Of a stretch of 64,000 nucleotides of DNA, positions 23,841 through 36,860 are shown in pieces (position 1 is the first letter of the stretch; each line of letters opens with the position of its first letter). Source of the stretch: Mucor racemosus (taxonomy: Eukaryota; Mucoromycota; Mucoromycetes; Mucorales; Mucoraceae); assembly GCA_027405735.1 (NCBI GenBank), contig JAPEHQ010000022.1:496001-560000 (forward strand), in the 5' to 3' direction. The notes beneath the pieces were generated by a model that was given only the letters and a program-made list of their open reading frames with translations, made no database searches and had not been told where the DNA came from. Made by a program: the position numbers and the translations under genes.

Positions 23841-25480
23841 ATGGATATTGCAATGAAACTACAACCTCCCGATCGCAAACTTCCTCCTGAGGTTTGGGAG
23901 TGCGTTATCAGCAATCTGAACCATGTCGATTCATACCACTTGGCAATTGCAAATAAGTTTATGTGGGAGCTAGTCAGACACTCGCCTAATGAAGCAGAGT
24001 ATAACATTAATACTAAAAATGATATCGTACCTTCCTATTTCTTAGCAAATACAAAGGTTGTCAAATTAATTGATGATAACGTCAATTATAAAAATCTTGA
24101 AAAATTGCTTTCACAATTCTATTATATAAGCATTGTGGACTTTTCTAAAGTTCTTACAAATCAAAAAGCAGCTTCTAAACTACTCTTCTGTATTCCGCAA
24201 AGAGCAGTGTCCTTTGAATTGCAAGTTTTAGTTGACAAAAGCGATTTTCTGTTCTATGAAAATGCAATTAACCCTTATCGCGCTAGTGGAAAAGCCAGAA
24301 AGATTGCATTAATAAAGTATATAGTTTAATATATTATTTCTGATTTTGTTCAATTCTCATACCATTATTTAGAACAAGTAAGAAGAGAGAAGCTGAAGAG
24401 GATATTGATGAACTCAAAGATATAAAGAAGATGAGATTGCCTTCACCAGTAAGAAGAGACGTTGAGGAGTTGATGAAGAATGTTGAAGCGATCGAGGACG
24501 CTTTTGGCTCTTCTAATGGTCAAGTTGTTTTTCCAGACGCTCTCAAATACATTACTCATTGTCATTCATACAAGGATTCTGCAGTGCTTTCAGAACAAGT
24601 AGAGGGTTTGGTAGTAGAAAGTAAAAAAAATGCAGATAAATTTGCAGATAAGGTTTGTGGACGCCTTGTAGAAGCAATTGTGAAATCCAGTGATGGCTCT
24701 TGGTTACTTGTAACTCAAGTGGAAGCCTATCTCCGTGGCAACCAAGAAATCGATGATTGTGCTAACAATACAATCACAATCAATTATCCGAGTGAGCCAG
24801 CATTTCTCTTGGAGCAGAAGAGAGAGTTCAAGAACCAGTGGTACGAAGCCAAAATCTATTTCCGAGAATTTGAATTTCTGATTACAGGCTGTCTTCAAGG
24901 CAGATATGACAATGATCAAATTGGTGCTTTCCTTGGTGCTTCGCTTGGCAAGAATTGCAATGTTGAAGGTTACTGGAGAGTTTATATACCAGCAAAGCCC
25001 AATGCTTATATAAAATGCCATCGACTTTTGCGAAACTTCACAAGAAAAGCTAGTGGATATAAATAGCTCTATAAGTCAAAAACATTTGTTAATGGAGGAT
25101 TTGAAACAAGCAATCCTTTATTGTTGCATACTTCTAATGAAGTAGACTTTGTGAGTGTCGGCTCCTTCGTCTTGCATTCCAAGCTGAGAGGAACCTTTAG
25201 CAAGGTAGATGCTAAAAAATTAAAAAATCTGCTCAAACATGAAAATGTTTTGGGTGATTTCGACCTAAAACTACTTGATACAGAGAATCAAATCACGAAA
25301 TATGTGCAAAGTTTAAAATTGCCAAAAGGAAAATCATCGGCAGCTCTAGTGAGTTTGATGTTGATGAGTAAATGTACTATTGCAGATGCAGCTTATATAA
25401 ATCTGTATAAAGCGTTGATTTTTCCACGACTTTCTATTTTAAACAAAAATGCGATCAAGAACAAGAAGTACTTGACATAG
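23841..25480 (+). pseudogene. F-box protein gene interrupted by an in-frame TAG
   Basis: Exon 1 (23841-24316) joins exon 2 (from 24373) in frame through a clean GT-AG intron. The N terminus has an F-box-like motif (KLPPEVWECVISNLNHVDSY), suggesting a substrate adaptor of SCF ubiquitin ligases. Exon 2 begins with a Lys/Glu-rich stretch and continues into a region I do not recognise. TAG at 25064-25066 stops it after ASGYK, but the same frame continues with no other stop to 25480 (LYKSKTFVNGGFETSNP...). Together this would be about 527 residues. No intron fits around the TAG. It may be a recent pseudogene, a stop read through in translation, or a sequence error; alternatively the stop is real and the downstream part is decaying. 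Confidence 0.6.
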
Positions 25481-28348
25481 GCTTTTTTTTCTTTTGTATC
25501 TTTATATGCATGCTTATGCCTTATTTATATTTTTTTTCCATTATTACAGTAACACATACAAGAATAAGCTATGACATTTCAAGTAAGTTTATTCATCATT
25601 AGCTATTCTTCTTTGATCCATTCAAATTTAAAATCTGCAACCAACTAATTCAGACATTTCGGCCAAAAATTGAAATCTCAAAGAATTTTTTCATTCATGT
25701 TTTGTAACCAGTTGAAGCAATATATTAATTAATATCATGCCGTTTTTCAACTTTGTATTTGGCAGTATTTTTTTTTTTTACTTTTTCCTCTTACAAAATA
25801 CGTAAATTGGCCAAAAGTTGTTATTTTAAATATGCTTAAAAAAATCATAAATTGGCTACCAAAGTTTAAATTGGTTGTTATGCAATGAGAGAATGAATAT
25901 TTATAAACATCACTTCCCTTAATAAAGTGTCTTATTTTCCGGGTTAAAGATCAAGAGTTGCCAAAATCGAGATTTTTCCTTTGCATTGGTGCGGCAGCTC
26001 CTAAACTACCTTCCCCACTATCCATATTTATTTCTTAACTGTTCATATTGAAAAAATGTGGACAGTTAATGCCATTTACTTTTTCCAGATATTGTTTCGG
26101 CTGCGAGAGAATTTACAACAAATTTTAACCTTTTACTTTGTAACCAGATTGCATCTTCATGTGTAAACCTAGTATTAAACTAGCACATACCGTATATAAT
26201 TTAATCTCCAAATTTGAGCTCATAGCATTTCGTATTCTAAAAGGGATGGATTGTAGTTGCATCTTACTCCTTTATTTCTATGAAAAACAGAAAATAAAAA
26301 ATGTAACACTATACCTGAGATATTATAGCTACATTTAGTACTTGTTGTATTCATGTGCCATATCTCATAGTTTGAAAAATATTATTTACATGTCTGGGTT
26401 CACTTTTTTCCTGCTTAAAATCAAAACTTTACAGAAGTATATCTCATCAAATAATTACGATAAATGGTTAGTTTTAGTTGAGATCTGCTTGTTTACAAAT
26501 ATTCTTTAACATATTTGAGCATCAGAAAAATTCAAAAACTTTATATTTTGTGTCTTTTTTGATATTTTCGAAGTATAAAGTATATCAACTACAATACCTT
26601 ATGTACTCAAATCATAGCTCTAATTTATATCTACCTATAGAAATTTAATTTTTCTGAATATCTCAATTTTTGATAGAGAAATTCAAAAAAAAATTAATGA
26701 AAATTGATAGTCGATTCATCCTCACATTTTTCATGAGCATTCATAGGTCTGTGGTGAAATGAAAAACAGAGACAATACAAAATAGTATAACAATAACAAA
26801 TAAGTTTAATATAAATAACCAAATCTCACATGTATAATTTTCTTTTTCTTTATCTGTTCTAAAATAATAATAATAATAATTCAATTTTGCAGGTAAAGAA
26901 TCTTATTCAATAAAATAATCATCTGTTCTAAAATAATAATAATAATAATTCAATTTTGCAGTTGCAATACAACATTGAACAGGTCAAATCTTAGCTTAAC
27001 TTTAATAAAAACTTTCAGTCGCTCAATTTACTAAATCTACTCAAAAATAACTCAACAATTTTACCCCCGCAACAGGTCCTTTTTTTTTTGAGATTCCAAA
27101 AATCACACAAAATCTTTGATTTCTCCACGAATAATGTAGCTATAGCTACAAATAATAGCTTGATCTGTAGATAATGAGGCAGGCCATTTTATGATAAAGT
27201 TAGGTTCTGAACGTTTAACCAGGATTATAGAGAAAATGCTAAAAAACCTTCAAAATGCTACTTCAATTTTACTGTACATTTTGTAAGAAAACTCTACATA
27301 AAGTTTATACAATTAGATGCAGAAATTTTATCTAAACATAAAGTATTTAATAAGCTAACACGGTTTACTATGCAAATTGTTGCGTATTTAAATTTTGAAA
27401 TTTTTGATCCATTTTTCATACATTTGTCATCATTCAGTATTCAAACGCCGCCACATATATCATTTTATTAGAAAAAAAATTTGTATTATTTCACGTATTG
27501 CATCTCTTCTTCCGGAAAGCAAACCATTATTTTGAACAAGTAACCTACTAAAACCAGTTTATATTTATTTTATAGTATCTGAGGTTTATCACTAGACTTT
27601 TTCTTATGATGTTGCATATAGAAAATACCGCACGCTCCGATTTTGAAGATTGGCGACCCGTAAATCAATTTTCCAAACTCATGTCAGATTTAATGATCAA
27701 AATCAATGCCCAATATAATTTAAGCAAATCAATATTGAGCATAAAATATTGAGCATTCTCGAGCGCTTTGTATACTCTCAATTATAGCCTTGTAACTGGA
27801 TCCTTTGTCAAAGAAATCAAGCTATTTTTGTATGACAGCTCTAGACTAAACGCCATTTTGCAGACTAAAAAAAAAGCCACAATTGGAAAATGGGTAATGT
27901 TGTGTAACTGCTACCGTCGTCATTGACCTGTTGCACTGGTGAATACAAACTGCGGTCTGCAATAAAAGATTTACTAGCGTTTCGGGCTATTGTGTGTGCG
28001 CTTTAGCATCAAAATGAAAAAGGTTTCATCTTGATAAGTCTGAGACAACAAATGTTTCAATTAGAATGCCAAATACATTTAAAATGATAAATTAGAATGA
28101 AAAATAAGGTAGACTTTGGTAGACCAATTTTATAAGGGTTTATCTAAACAAGTATTGAATAAAATGTGCTGCAAACGCTTAATCACTTGTATGCATGTTG
28201 ATGAAAAAAATGCCTAAAATAGATCTATCTTGCATTTTACTGCGGAGAGCCTTCATTTCATTATTTCTCAACAACAGAAAGCGTATGCAAGTAAAGATAG
28301 CGACTAATTATTGCCATTGTTAAAGAAAAACCAGCATTTTTACCTTTG

Positions 28349-28381
<33 letters not shown>

Positions 28382-28991
28382 GTTCTTGATAATCAAAGCT
28401 ATAGATACTATTTTAGTCTCAAGAACCAATGTTGATCTGGCCCGAAAATAAAATAAATAAAATAAAATAAAAAGCAAATGCACTTTGTCTTAAATTAATC
28501 TTAAATGAGAAAGGTATACTTTTTGAACGAGTAAAAAAAATTCAAATACTCGATTTATGCTTATCTTGAAGATAATTTGGTATTTGATTGCCTAATTAGT
28601 GTCGCATTACGTTGTAAAAAAACCTTGAACAAAAAAGAATCAAATACAACATTTTGAAATGTTGGAACTACCTCCTCATTTTATTATGTGATCAAAGTGA
28701 CTAAAAATAAAGATATACTGCCGAACAAGTTGTACAAGATAGAGATCTTACTTGATATTATAAAGTTAAGGGGGTCCTACTGTAGATTGCACACACACAC
28801 ATCATCATAGTAAAAAAGTATTAGCAGTGAACATATAGTGTCAATTGCAAGCCAATTAAAACTTTTAAGCAGAGGAGTCACATTGGTTTTAAAGAAAAAA
28901 GTTTTCAAGATAGTTATATTGGCAATTAGAGCAAGTCTATTTGTTTCTTTATCTTTCTTTTACATTTTTTTATATAAAAGATTATTCAAAC
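25481..28991. other. 3.5-kb gene-free AT-rich stretch before ARB1
   Basis: No coding region or known element terminus is supported. It contains a direct duplication of 41 bp (26852-26892 and 26921-26961, period 69 bp, including an AAT run), a 29-nt T run (28350-28378) and a short CA run near 28790. Some wording resembles decayed R3-type DNA, but I cannot align it by eye. The last about 150 bp should contain the ARB1 promoter; TATATAAAAG lies only about 12 bp before the ATG, too close to act as a typical TATA box. Confidence 0.4.
26852..26961. repeat. 41-bp direct duplication with AAT microsatellite
   Basis: ATCTGTTCTAAAATAATAAT... ending in TTCAATTTTGCAG occurs at 26852-26892 and again at 26921-26961, apparently identical. 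A local tandem duplication is the simplest explanation. Confidence 0.8.
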
Positions 28992-30890
28992 ATGAGTGGA
29001 AATATCTCTGCATCCAAGGCTAAGCGTCTCGCAGCTAGAGCTGCCAAGAAGGGAACTCCTTTGTCCTCTGGAAAGAACACACCATTAATGGCTTCAGAAA
29101 ACAACTCTTCTGAAGATTTAGGTGTTGGTAACCTCAAGATCAGTACTGATCGTACTGCTACTGGTGTTTACACTTCTCAAGAGAGAAGTAGAGATATTAA
29201 GATTGATTCTTTCTCCCTCAATTTCCATGGTCGTGTATTGATTGATAACGCTGCTATCGAACTTAATTTTGGTAGACGTTATGGTCTTATTGGTGCTAAT
29301 GGTTCTGGTAAATCTACCTTTTTGGAATCTCTTGCTGGTCGTGATATCGAAATCCCTGAACATATCGATGTAAGTATATATAATAAAACAGGAAAGAGAG
29401 AGAGAGGGAAAGGGTATAGGTGCTCGAAAAAAAAAAGAATGTTTACTTACATGTGATTTGCAATCTAGATCTATCTTTTGAATCAAGAAGCTGAACCTTC
29501 CGATCAAAATGCTGTTGAAGCTGTCATTGCCTCTGCTCAAAAGGAAGTTGCTCGTCTTGAAAAGCAAGTTGAGGACCTTCTCGGTGAAGAAGATGGAGGA
29601 GATAACCCATTGTTGGATGATATCTATGAACGTATCGAGTTGATGGATCCCGCCACTTTTGAAACCAGAGCTTGTACCCTTTTGTCTGGTTTAGGTTTCG
29701 ATAACAAGCAAATGAAGAAGATGACCAAGGATATGTCTGGTGGTTGGAGAATGCGTGTCGCTCTTGCTCGTGCTCTTTTCATTAAGCCTACTTTGTTGCT
29801 TTTGGATGAACCTACTAACCATTTGGATTTGGAAGCTACTGTCTGGCTTGAAGAATACTTGAAGACTTACGATCGTATCCTCGTTATCGTTTCTCACTCT
29901 CAAGATTTCTTGAATGGTGTCTGTTCCAACATGATGCACTTGACTCACAAACGTAAGCTTACCTACTATGGTGGTAACTACGATACCTTTGTCAAGACCA
30001 AGGAAGAAAACGAAGTCAACCAAGCTAAGGCTTACGCCAAACAACAAGAAGAAATTGCTCACATCAAGAAGTTCATTGCTTCCGCTGGTACTTATGCTAA
30101 CTTGGTTAGACAAGCCAAGTCTAAGCAAAAGATTATTGATAAAATGGAGGCTGCTGGTCTCATTGAAAAGGTTGAAAACCCCTTGGCTTTCACCTTTTCC
30201 TTCACTGATGTCCCCAAGCTTCCCCCTCCCGTTCTTGCTTTCCAAGATGTCTCTTTCTCTTATGATGGTAACATGGCCAACTGTCTTTATAGAAACCTCG
30301 AGTTAGGTGTTGATATGGATTCTCGTGTCGCCTTGGTCGGTCCCAATGGTGCTGGTAAGTCTACTTTGCTCAAATTGATGGATAACGAGCTTGTCTGTAC
30401 TGGTGGTCGTGTTCAAAAGCACACTGCTTTGAAGCTCGGTAAATACTCCCAACACTCCAACGATCAACTCGATAGTACTGTCTCTGCCATTGATTACATG
30501 CGTAACAAGTTCCCTAATGAATCCACTGATCTTGAACACTGGCGTCGTCAACTCGGTCGTTATGGTTTGACCGGTGCTCATCAAACATCTCTTATTAGCA
30601 CTCTTTCTGATGGTCTCAAGTCTCGTCTTGTGTTTGCTGAATTAGCTGTCCTCCGTCCTCACATTATCTTGTTGGATGAACCTACCAATCACTTGGATAT
30701 GGAGTCTATTGACTCCCTTGCCGATGCCATTAACCGTTTCTCTGGTGGTGTTGTGCTTGTTTCTCACGATTTCCGTTTGATTTCTCAAGTTGCCAAGGAA
30801 ATTTGGCGTTGTGAAAACGGTCATGTCAAGCCTTTCGAGGGTACCATTGCCGGTTACAAGGAATTACTCAGAAAGAATGTCAAGTTGTAA
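28992..30890 (+). CDS. ARB1: ABC-F ATPase Arb1 (ABCF2), ribosome biogenesis
   Basis: Cytoplasmic/nuclear ABC-F ATPase without membrane segments, needed for ribosomal subunit biogenesis in yeast. Two exons (28992-29369, 29469-30890) join in frame to about 599 residues. A basic N-terminal tail begins MSGNISASKAKRLAARAAKK. First nucleotide-binding domain: Walker A GANGSGKST, signature MSGGW, Walker B LLLLDEPTNHLDLE. The linker has the ABC-F helical block (QQEEIAHIKKFIASAG). Second domain: Walker A GPNGAGKST, signature LSDGLKSR, Walker B IILLDEPTNHLDME, switch His in LVSHDFR. Codon use is strongly biased to a few codons (GGT, GCT, AAG, ATC) against the AT-rich flanks, as expected for a highly expressed gene. 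Confidence 0.93.
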
Positions 30891-31487
30891 ATTTCTTGAA
30901 TCTTTTTATTCTTATATATATTTCTTTTTTTTCACATTTTTCTTTATTCCAATTCATATATTCTCTCTTTCTTAAAATAGCCTCTCCTTCCCTTTTGCTC
31001 TACGTAAATTAATTAAATCAAACTTTCTTATTTACACTTTTTTTAACACAACAAAGTTTTATTTATCTTATATATTTTTTTAACTATACAAAGAAAAAAA
31101 TGAATAAAATACAATTTAGATCGATTATAGAACAAAAATTAAATGTTATTATTATTATATCAAAGTTGGAAAATTGTATTTATCAAAATCAAAAGTGCAT
31201 AAAATGACCACCAGAAGCAACTATTTCATTCTAGTAGTATTGATTGGATGATAAAATTCACATTCAACACGATCAGATCAAATATTGATAAATATTATAT
31301 ATGTAAACATTGTATAAATAAAGAACATTTCATTATATTGACAAAGCATATATTGTTATATAGATGCGAGATATTATTCTTGAAATAACAATGCAAGAAT
31401 GTGAGTTAATATTTAAACATTCTAGCTTAAATTTAAAGTTATAATTTGTATGAAGATGCTATTCTTTTCATATTCTTTTTTCAGCTT
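30891..31487. other. spacer between ARB1 and the Thr-rich gene
   Basis: ARB1 3' region with T-rich sequence, then AT-rich spacer. No open frame, repeat family or RNA gene recognised. Confidence 0.4.
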
Positions 31488-32928
31488 ATGAACATAAGGA
31501 TGAAAATACTATTATTGGCATATTTTTTACTGCAAATTGAGTCCTTAGTGTTTGCTGCTGTTGTAGTGCCGTCGAAAACTACCTTTGTTGAAAGTGTAAG
31601 ATGAATTATACCCCCCTCTCTCTCTTAAACTTTCCCATATCTAACCTATAATTTAGGCTTCAAACTTGCTTACTAAACTTCCTAATAGTAATTCAGCTGT
31701 TGAAGCATTGCAATCTGTGCATTTCAATGAATACTCCGTTGGTGTACCACCTGCTTCTTTGAGTGATGCTGCATTTCCAGAAATCAGTGCAAAAACTGAA
31801 GAGCCATTAAGATGTAAATATTGAACTACTGTATACTCTGTTTCACAAGATGTATTATTAACACACATTTTGTCCATTTTGCGTTGATTAGTAGGAATAC
31901 CTATGAATTGCGATCTTCCAGCTTCAATGTCTGTGTATACAACAACAGTTGTTCCAATACCAGGACCGTTTGGTATATACACAATTACAACAACTAAAAC
32001 ACAAACAATACCTCTTACTACTACTACCACTACTACCACTACTACAAAAACGATTACCACAGACGGATTCGACTTTTTTGGGCAAAGGAGAACTACCACT
32101 GTATACAATACTGTTACCGAATTCAATAATTTTACAACCACACAAATTCCAACTAGTACTAGTCTTAAATCGATTGTTCAGCCTACCCCAAGCAAAGTGT
32201 ATGTTACTGTCACCGCTACACCAAGTAAGGAGTATATTACTATCACCACAACACCAAGTAAAGAGTATGTTACTGTCACCGCTACACCAAGTAAAGAGTA
32301 TATTACTGTAACATCAATTCCTAGTAGAGAGTATGTTACTGTAACTGCGAGTCCACTGACATTTACGTCAACTGTAACCATAACTAAAACGCCATCTGGA
32401 CTTTTCGATAATCTTTTTGGGACTCAAAGCACTACTGAAACTGCTGCAACTATTGCGAACAGCTTCTGTAGTAATACATTAGGAGGAGGGGTCACTAAAA
32501 TACTTACAAAATCAGAAACAGAAACAGTTACGGCAACGATAACATCTTTGCAACCAGTGACAGTTGTATCAACAACAACAGTTATTCCATTCGCTCCTCT
32601 TACTACCCAGACTTCTCCTACAGTATCAATGCCTGATGCTTCAAACATACTAAGTATCATATTGAAAGTTATTCAAGCTTTACAAGGCAATAAACCTCCA
32701 TTTAATCCAGTCATTGATCTCATCAAATCAGTAACCCAACAAGCGGTCAAGCAAAACGACGAGAAGAATATACAAGCTGTAATGTCTTTTGTGTTTGATC
32801 TCATACAGAAGAATGGTTCTCAAAATAATAACAATCCATTTCCTTTTACCGAAAAATTGATGATAAAGGATAATTTTGAAGATCAAGCAATAGAGTGGTT
32901 GACAAACCAATTTGAAGTTATTATTTAA
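31488..32928 (+). CDS. secreted Thr/Val-rich tandem-repeat protein, function unknown
   Basis: Three exons (31488-31595, 31657-31813, 31892-32928) join in frame to about 433 residues; starting at the second Met (31500) gives 429. The N terminus (MKILLLAYFLLQIESLVFA) is a convincing signal peptide. After a mixed region comes a threonine run, then five 11-residue repeats of the type TPSKEYVTVTA (about 32185-32349, 33-bp period), then Thr/Val-rich sequence and a more ordinary helical C-terminal part. No GPI-anchor-like hydrophobic tail is visible. Thr-rich repeats suggest O-mannosylation and a cell-wall or extracellular location; that is inference. I do not recognise the family. The third exon's start rests only on frame and an AG at 31890-31891. 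Confidence 0.65.
32185..32349 (+). repeat. five 33-bp coding repeats in the Thr-rich protein
   Basis: Units read TPSKVYVTVTA, TPSKEYITITT, TPSKEYVTVTA, TPSKEYITVTS and (I)PSREYVTVTA. Units 1/3 and 2/4 are closest, suggesting duplication of a 66-bp pair. Confidence 0.85.
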
Positions 32929-33891
32929 ACGTCCATTTACATATTATATAAAAGATATCTCCTTCCTAACGAAATTAATGCTTATAAATATATATTGACC
33001 TGTTTTTTTTTTTTTGAAATATCCTCACTGAAAAAAGTGGGTGTTATATTATTACTACTATTTAACCATCAAGTCAATGTGATGCTAAAATGTTAAATAT
33101 GAATACTGATACATCTGTAGTTTATATTGTGAAATTTACAGTCAATTTGAACCAATATTCATTGATTGTGAGCATTTTTCCAGTTGCATCGTTTTTTTTA
33201 GGCAGAATAAGAGAGAATTTTTTCTGAAGCTTGTGTTAAACTCCATCCAAAATAGCTGTAAGCTAATGATATCAAGATATGTTCTTTGTATATTTGCTAC
33301 GCTTTAAATCCAATCTCAAAATTTGATTTTGAATCATTATTTGATTTTATAAAAATTTCCAAAGAATATCTGAAAAAACCCATACAAATACTTTAAAAAG
33401 GTATGCGTTTTCATTTCCCCATTTTCGCAGCAACTAATGGAGGCTGAATTTTTTGCAATTCTATGGATCAATACTAGACATGCCTACAATAGCAATGAAA
33501 ACTCATTTGGACCCATATTCGACGATAATCAATGACCTTACTGACCTTGGTAGGTATAAAAATAGCAGGGAACCAAATTATTCCTTAAACTTACCGAACG
33601 CACAATGATTTATAAAAGGTAATATCAGAAACACTTGTATCACCTATTTATACCTATATCCATGTAGAGTGGCACCTTATTAGGATTAGAGTACTGATAA
33701 AGATCATATCCAAATTATTCTCAATAAAAGTGCGCAGTAAACGATAAATATATACACTTTAGCTAATTATGATTTTCTTATCACACAATAGGTTGTGTAA
33801 GTTACTCTTAGAGATTAGCATGTCAAAGATTTACACCTACTATAATGTAAAATACACTATGAAGAAAAAATCTCTAAATTCTTTTAATTGT
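32929..33891. other. intergenic region between the Thr-rich gene and R copy B
   Basis: AT-rich with a T run at about 33004-33016; no gene, element end or repeat recognised up to the CACTAC terminus at 33892. Confidence 0.4.
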
Positions 33892-36116
33892 CACTACGGC
33901 CGACCTGTGCTGCACAAGATGATTTTGTTGTGCCCAGGTGGGCTGCACACTATAGCCTGAGCTGTTGTGCCCACTGAATATGACTAAAAAGATAACAAGA
34001 TGCAAATGGGCACAACAAAAGAAACTGCACACCGAGCACAACGCTAAGCCTGTATGTGCAGAATTATAAATCCTGTCGATGTCCATGACATTAATCCCAT
34101 ATGTGCATAATAGTAAAATTGCCCATAAGAATATCATTATCATTATCTGTGCATAATAATAAAATCTGACCATGAGCATAATGAGCTGATTGTATGGGCA
34201 CAAATTGGTTTGTACATGAGCATCATGCCGTTCTCAAAATTCCATTGTATTTTTCACTAGAATGGGTCTTCAAATTACATTTGCTTTTATTAATATACAT
34301 TATAGACAATACAATTCAACAATACATTGTTGATATAGAGCAATACATGCAAGAGCTAATGTACTGTATTTACGATTATCATCATCATTTGTAAATATGT
34401 TTATAGCTATAATGTTTACAGCAACAATGGGTTCTGCTCGAGCATAAGCTTAAATAACACTTACTGCTTAAATGTATATGCGAGCCAAATCTAAGATAAT
34501 TATATATGTTACTTTATCACGCATCATGCATAAAATTTAAACAAATTAACCTTCTTTAAACTACTTACTATTTTATATTTACGAATTGTCAGCTGTAAAA
34601 AGATTTGTTTTCAAGTATACAGTAGCTATGACCAAAACTATGGTTATTACGCAAGACATTATTAGATCATTGTCTTTTTGTGATTCTATATCATTTAAAA
34701 TTTTATCACTTTTCTGGAACATTTCGTGAGTTTGTAGCCAGTTCTAGCTTTTCATTGAGTAGATATAAATATCATTATTGCTTTCGATTTGATCTGGTAA
34801 TCAAGAAATACATCCAACAATACAGTAGTAGTAAATAAATAATGACATTTGATCTTAGTAGAATACGGTTAAATAAAAATATCGGCCTCTAATATAACGA
34901 CTGCTACCTATATTAAAAACATTAGTCCTTATGATAGCATGCGTATTCAGATAAAAGAAAAGAATACCAGCTTTATAGTCTGATATGCCTTATCAAACGG
35001 TGAATAATATCCTTGAAATATGAAAACAAAAAGAGAGAAACAACACACGTAGAAAAGGATTTTCAAGGCTTTACATTATTCAGCGCAATTAAAACCCTGC
35101 TAAATTGCACATTTCATCCAATGTAAAAGCAGCATTACAGCGCATCAACCCATAAATTAAACAAAATAGGCGATATCTGTTATCATAAAAACATGCATTT
35201 TCTACCAGAAAAACAGGCTTTCATATCATAGATTCATTAAAAAATTGTAAAAGCGAGACCGTAGAGCAACGGCATAATTGAGCATAGCAAGATTAAATGG
35301 CTACGTCCCTTATATTATGGTATGTATCTAAGCTTTAAATAAAAATGGGGGTTTTTTTTTACTTTTCTTATATTTGACCACGTACGGTCTGAAAATTCAG
35401 TTTTTGTAGCGGACATTTTCGGGGCTCATTTCATCCTTACCAACACTCATGATTTTGATCAAAAAACAGAAAAATCAAATTTTGACACCAAAATCAACGT
35501 TTAAATATACTATATTGTGAGAGAAAATTGTAGCCATAGCTAATACACATTTTATAAAAGCTTAATATTAAATGTCAAGTAATAAAACTTTGTACTTTTG
35601 TCCCAAAAACGTTTTTTTGATTAAAGGATTTTCATGTAATATTTTGCAATAAAAACATTGTATATTTTTTATTGAACAAATAGAGCGCTAAATTCTGTAT
35701 GTGTGTATATTTTTTGTTTTTATAATTGGTAGTATAATTAACTCTAGATTTGCAAAACCAAAAAAAATAAAATAAAAAATGTCAAAATTGATGATCTGGA
35801 CAAAAATAATCTTCTAAATTAATATTCCACGTATAAGCCCTGTAAGTCTTAAAAATAAGAGATTTTATAATACTTGAGGACTTTTTCAAGAATTTACAAT
35901 GCTGTACCCACTTGATTCAAGCTTATTTATTACCATAAACATTTATATATGTTAATATTATGTGGTAGTTTATTTGATGATAATATAGTCTTACTTTATA
36001 ATTATTGCACTAGAGGTGATTTACATTAGGTTTTTTTTTTACTCTTACCTCTCCAATACCATAAACATAAACATCATGGCCATCACTGGAACCTATTGTC
36101 GCCTTTTTATCCTCTT

Positions 36117-36303
36117 TGTTATATCAGAATCTAAATATAGCGCTACAGTAGTTGTATTATCAGGATATTGTTATTGTTACACCATCAATAGCTATTGTAT
36201 CACTTGATAATCTCTTCTATATATAATCTCATTTTCTACATTGAATAAAACTACACCTTTTACTCTTGTCTAATTCTTATTAGTTTATAGTTTTGGTAAA
36301 ACA
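36117..36303. mobile_element. 187-bp solo LTR, TSD CTCTT
   Basis: Starts TGTTATATCAG, ends GGTAAAACA, flanked by CTCTT (36112-36116 and 36304-36308). R copies C and D read through this point without the insert. The small size suggests a short-LTR family. Confidence 0.75.
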
Positions 36304-36332
36304 CTCTTTGTCCCAAGCCAGTTTATTCAGTC

Positions 36333-36860
36333 TGTCGTATGTTTTCAGGATTGATAAATAGTACTTAAAAAAGAATACAATTATAAAAGAATGAGTAATT
36401 AATCAGTTCTTCAACTGTATAATAAAAACAAGATATCGTTTATTTAGATGTAAAAGTATGGCCTTTTATATTGATTTGACATTGAGATCCTGAGATTTAA
36501 TTTAAGGCACTATTGAACCATTGGATCTGTTTGATAGTAATCTATGGATTGAAATGGATCAATCATAATTTAACCGTTCTTGCAGAGCTTGTGAGTTGTC
36601 TTGTTTCAATGCTGCACTAAATATGCTTGGATGTTGATTTGATAACTACTTGATTGGTTAACTGCTGGGATGAAATAATGTGGTGTCATAATTGAGGTCC
36701 AAGCGTTCTTGGTAATTACTGGATTAAACTTGGTACACTAGGAGTTTCTTATATCCGATATCAAGACTTGCACTTCAATTATGTCGTAGTCAATAGATTG
36801 TAAGATGTATTGATACTGTAGAAGGTGATAATGTATGATACTAGTAGGTGGAATACAACA
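36333..36860 (+). mobile_element. 528-bp solo LTR, TSD CAGTC
   Basis: Starts TGTCGTATGTTTTCAGG, ends GGAATACAACA, flanked by CAGTC (36328-36332 and 36861-36865). Other R copies are uninterrupted here. It is nearly the exact reverse complement of 39164-40062 once that copy's MITE is removed, and defines the full length of the family. Confidence 0.85.

Noticed and set aside
24431..25480. Two separate genes at 24431-25066 and 25121-25480
   Set aside because: Both are in one frame separated only by a TAG, and the first also continues an upstream F-box exon through a clean intron.
29118..30584. Long minus-strand frames across ARB1
   Set aside because: Shadows produced by strong codon bias of the ABC-F gene.
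31653..32145. Minus-strand Val-rich frames opposite the Thr-rich protein
   Set aside because: Mirror image of ACN/ACT-rich codons on the plus strand; the plus strand has signal peptide and splice sites.
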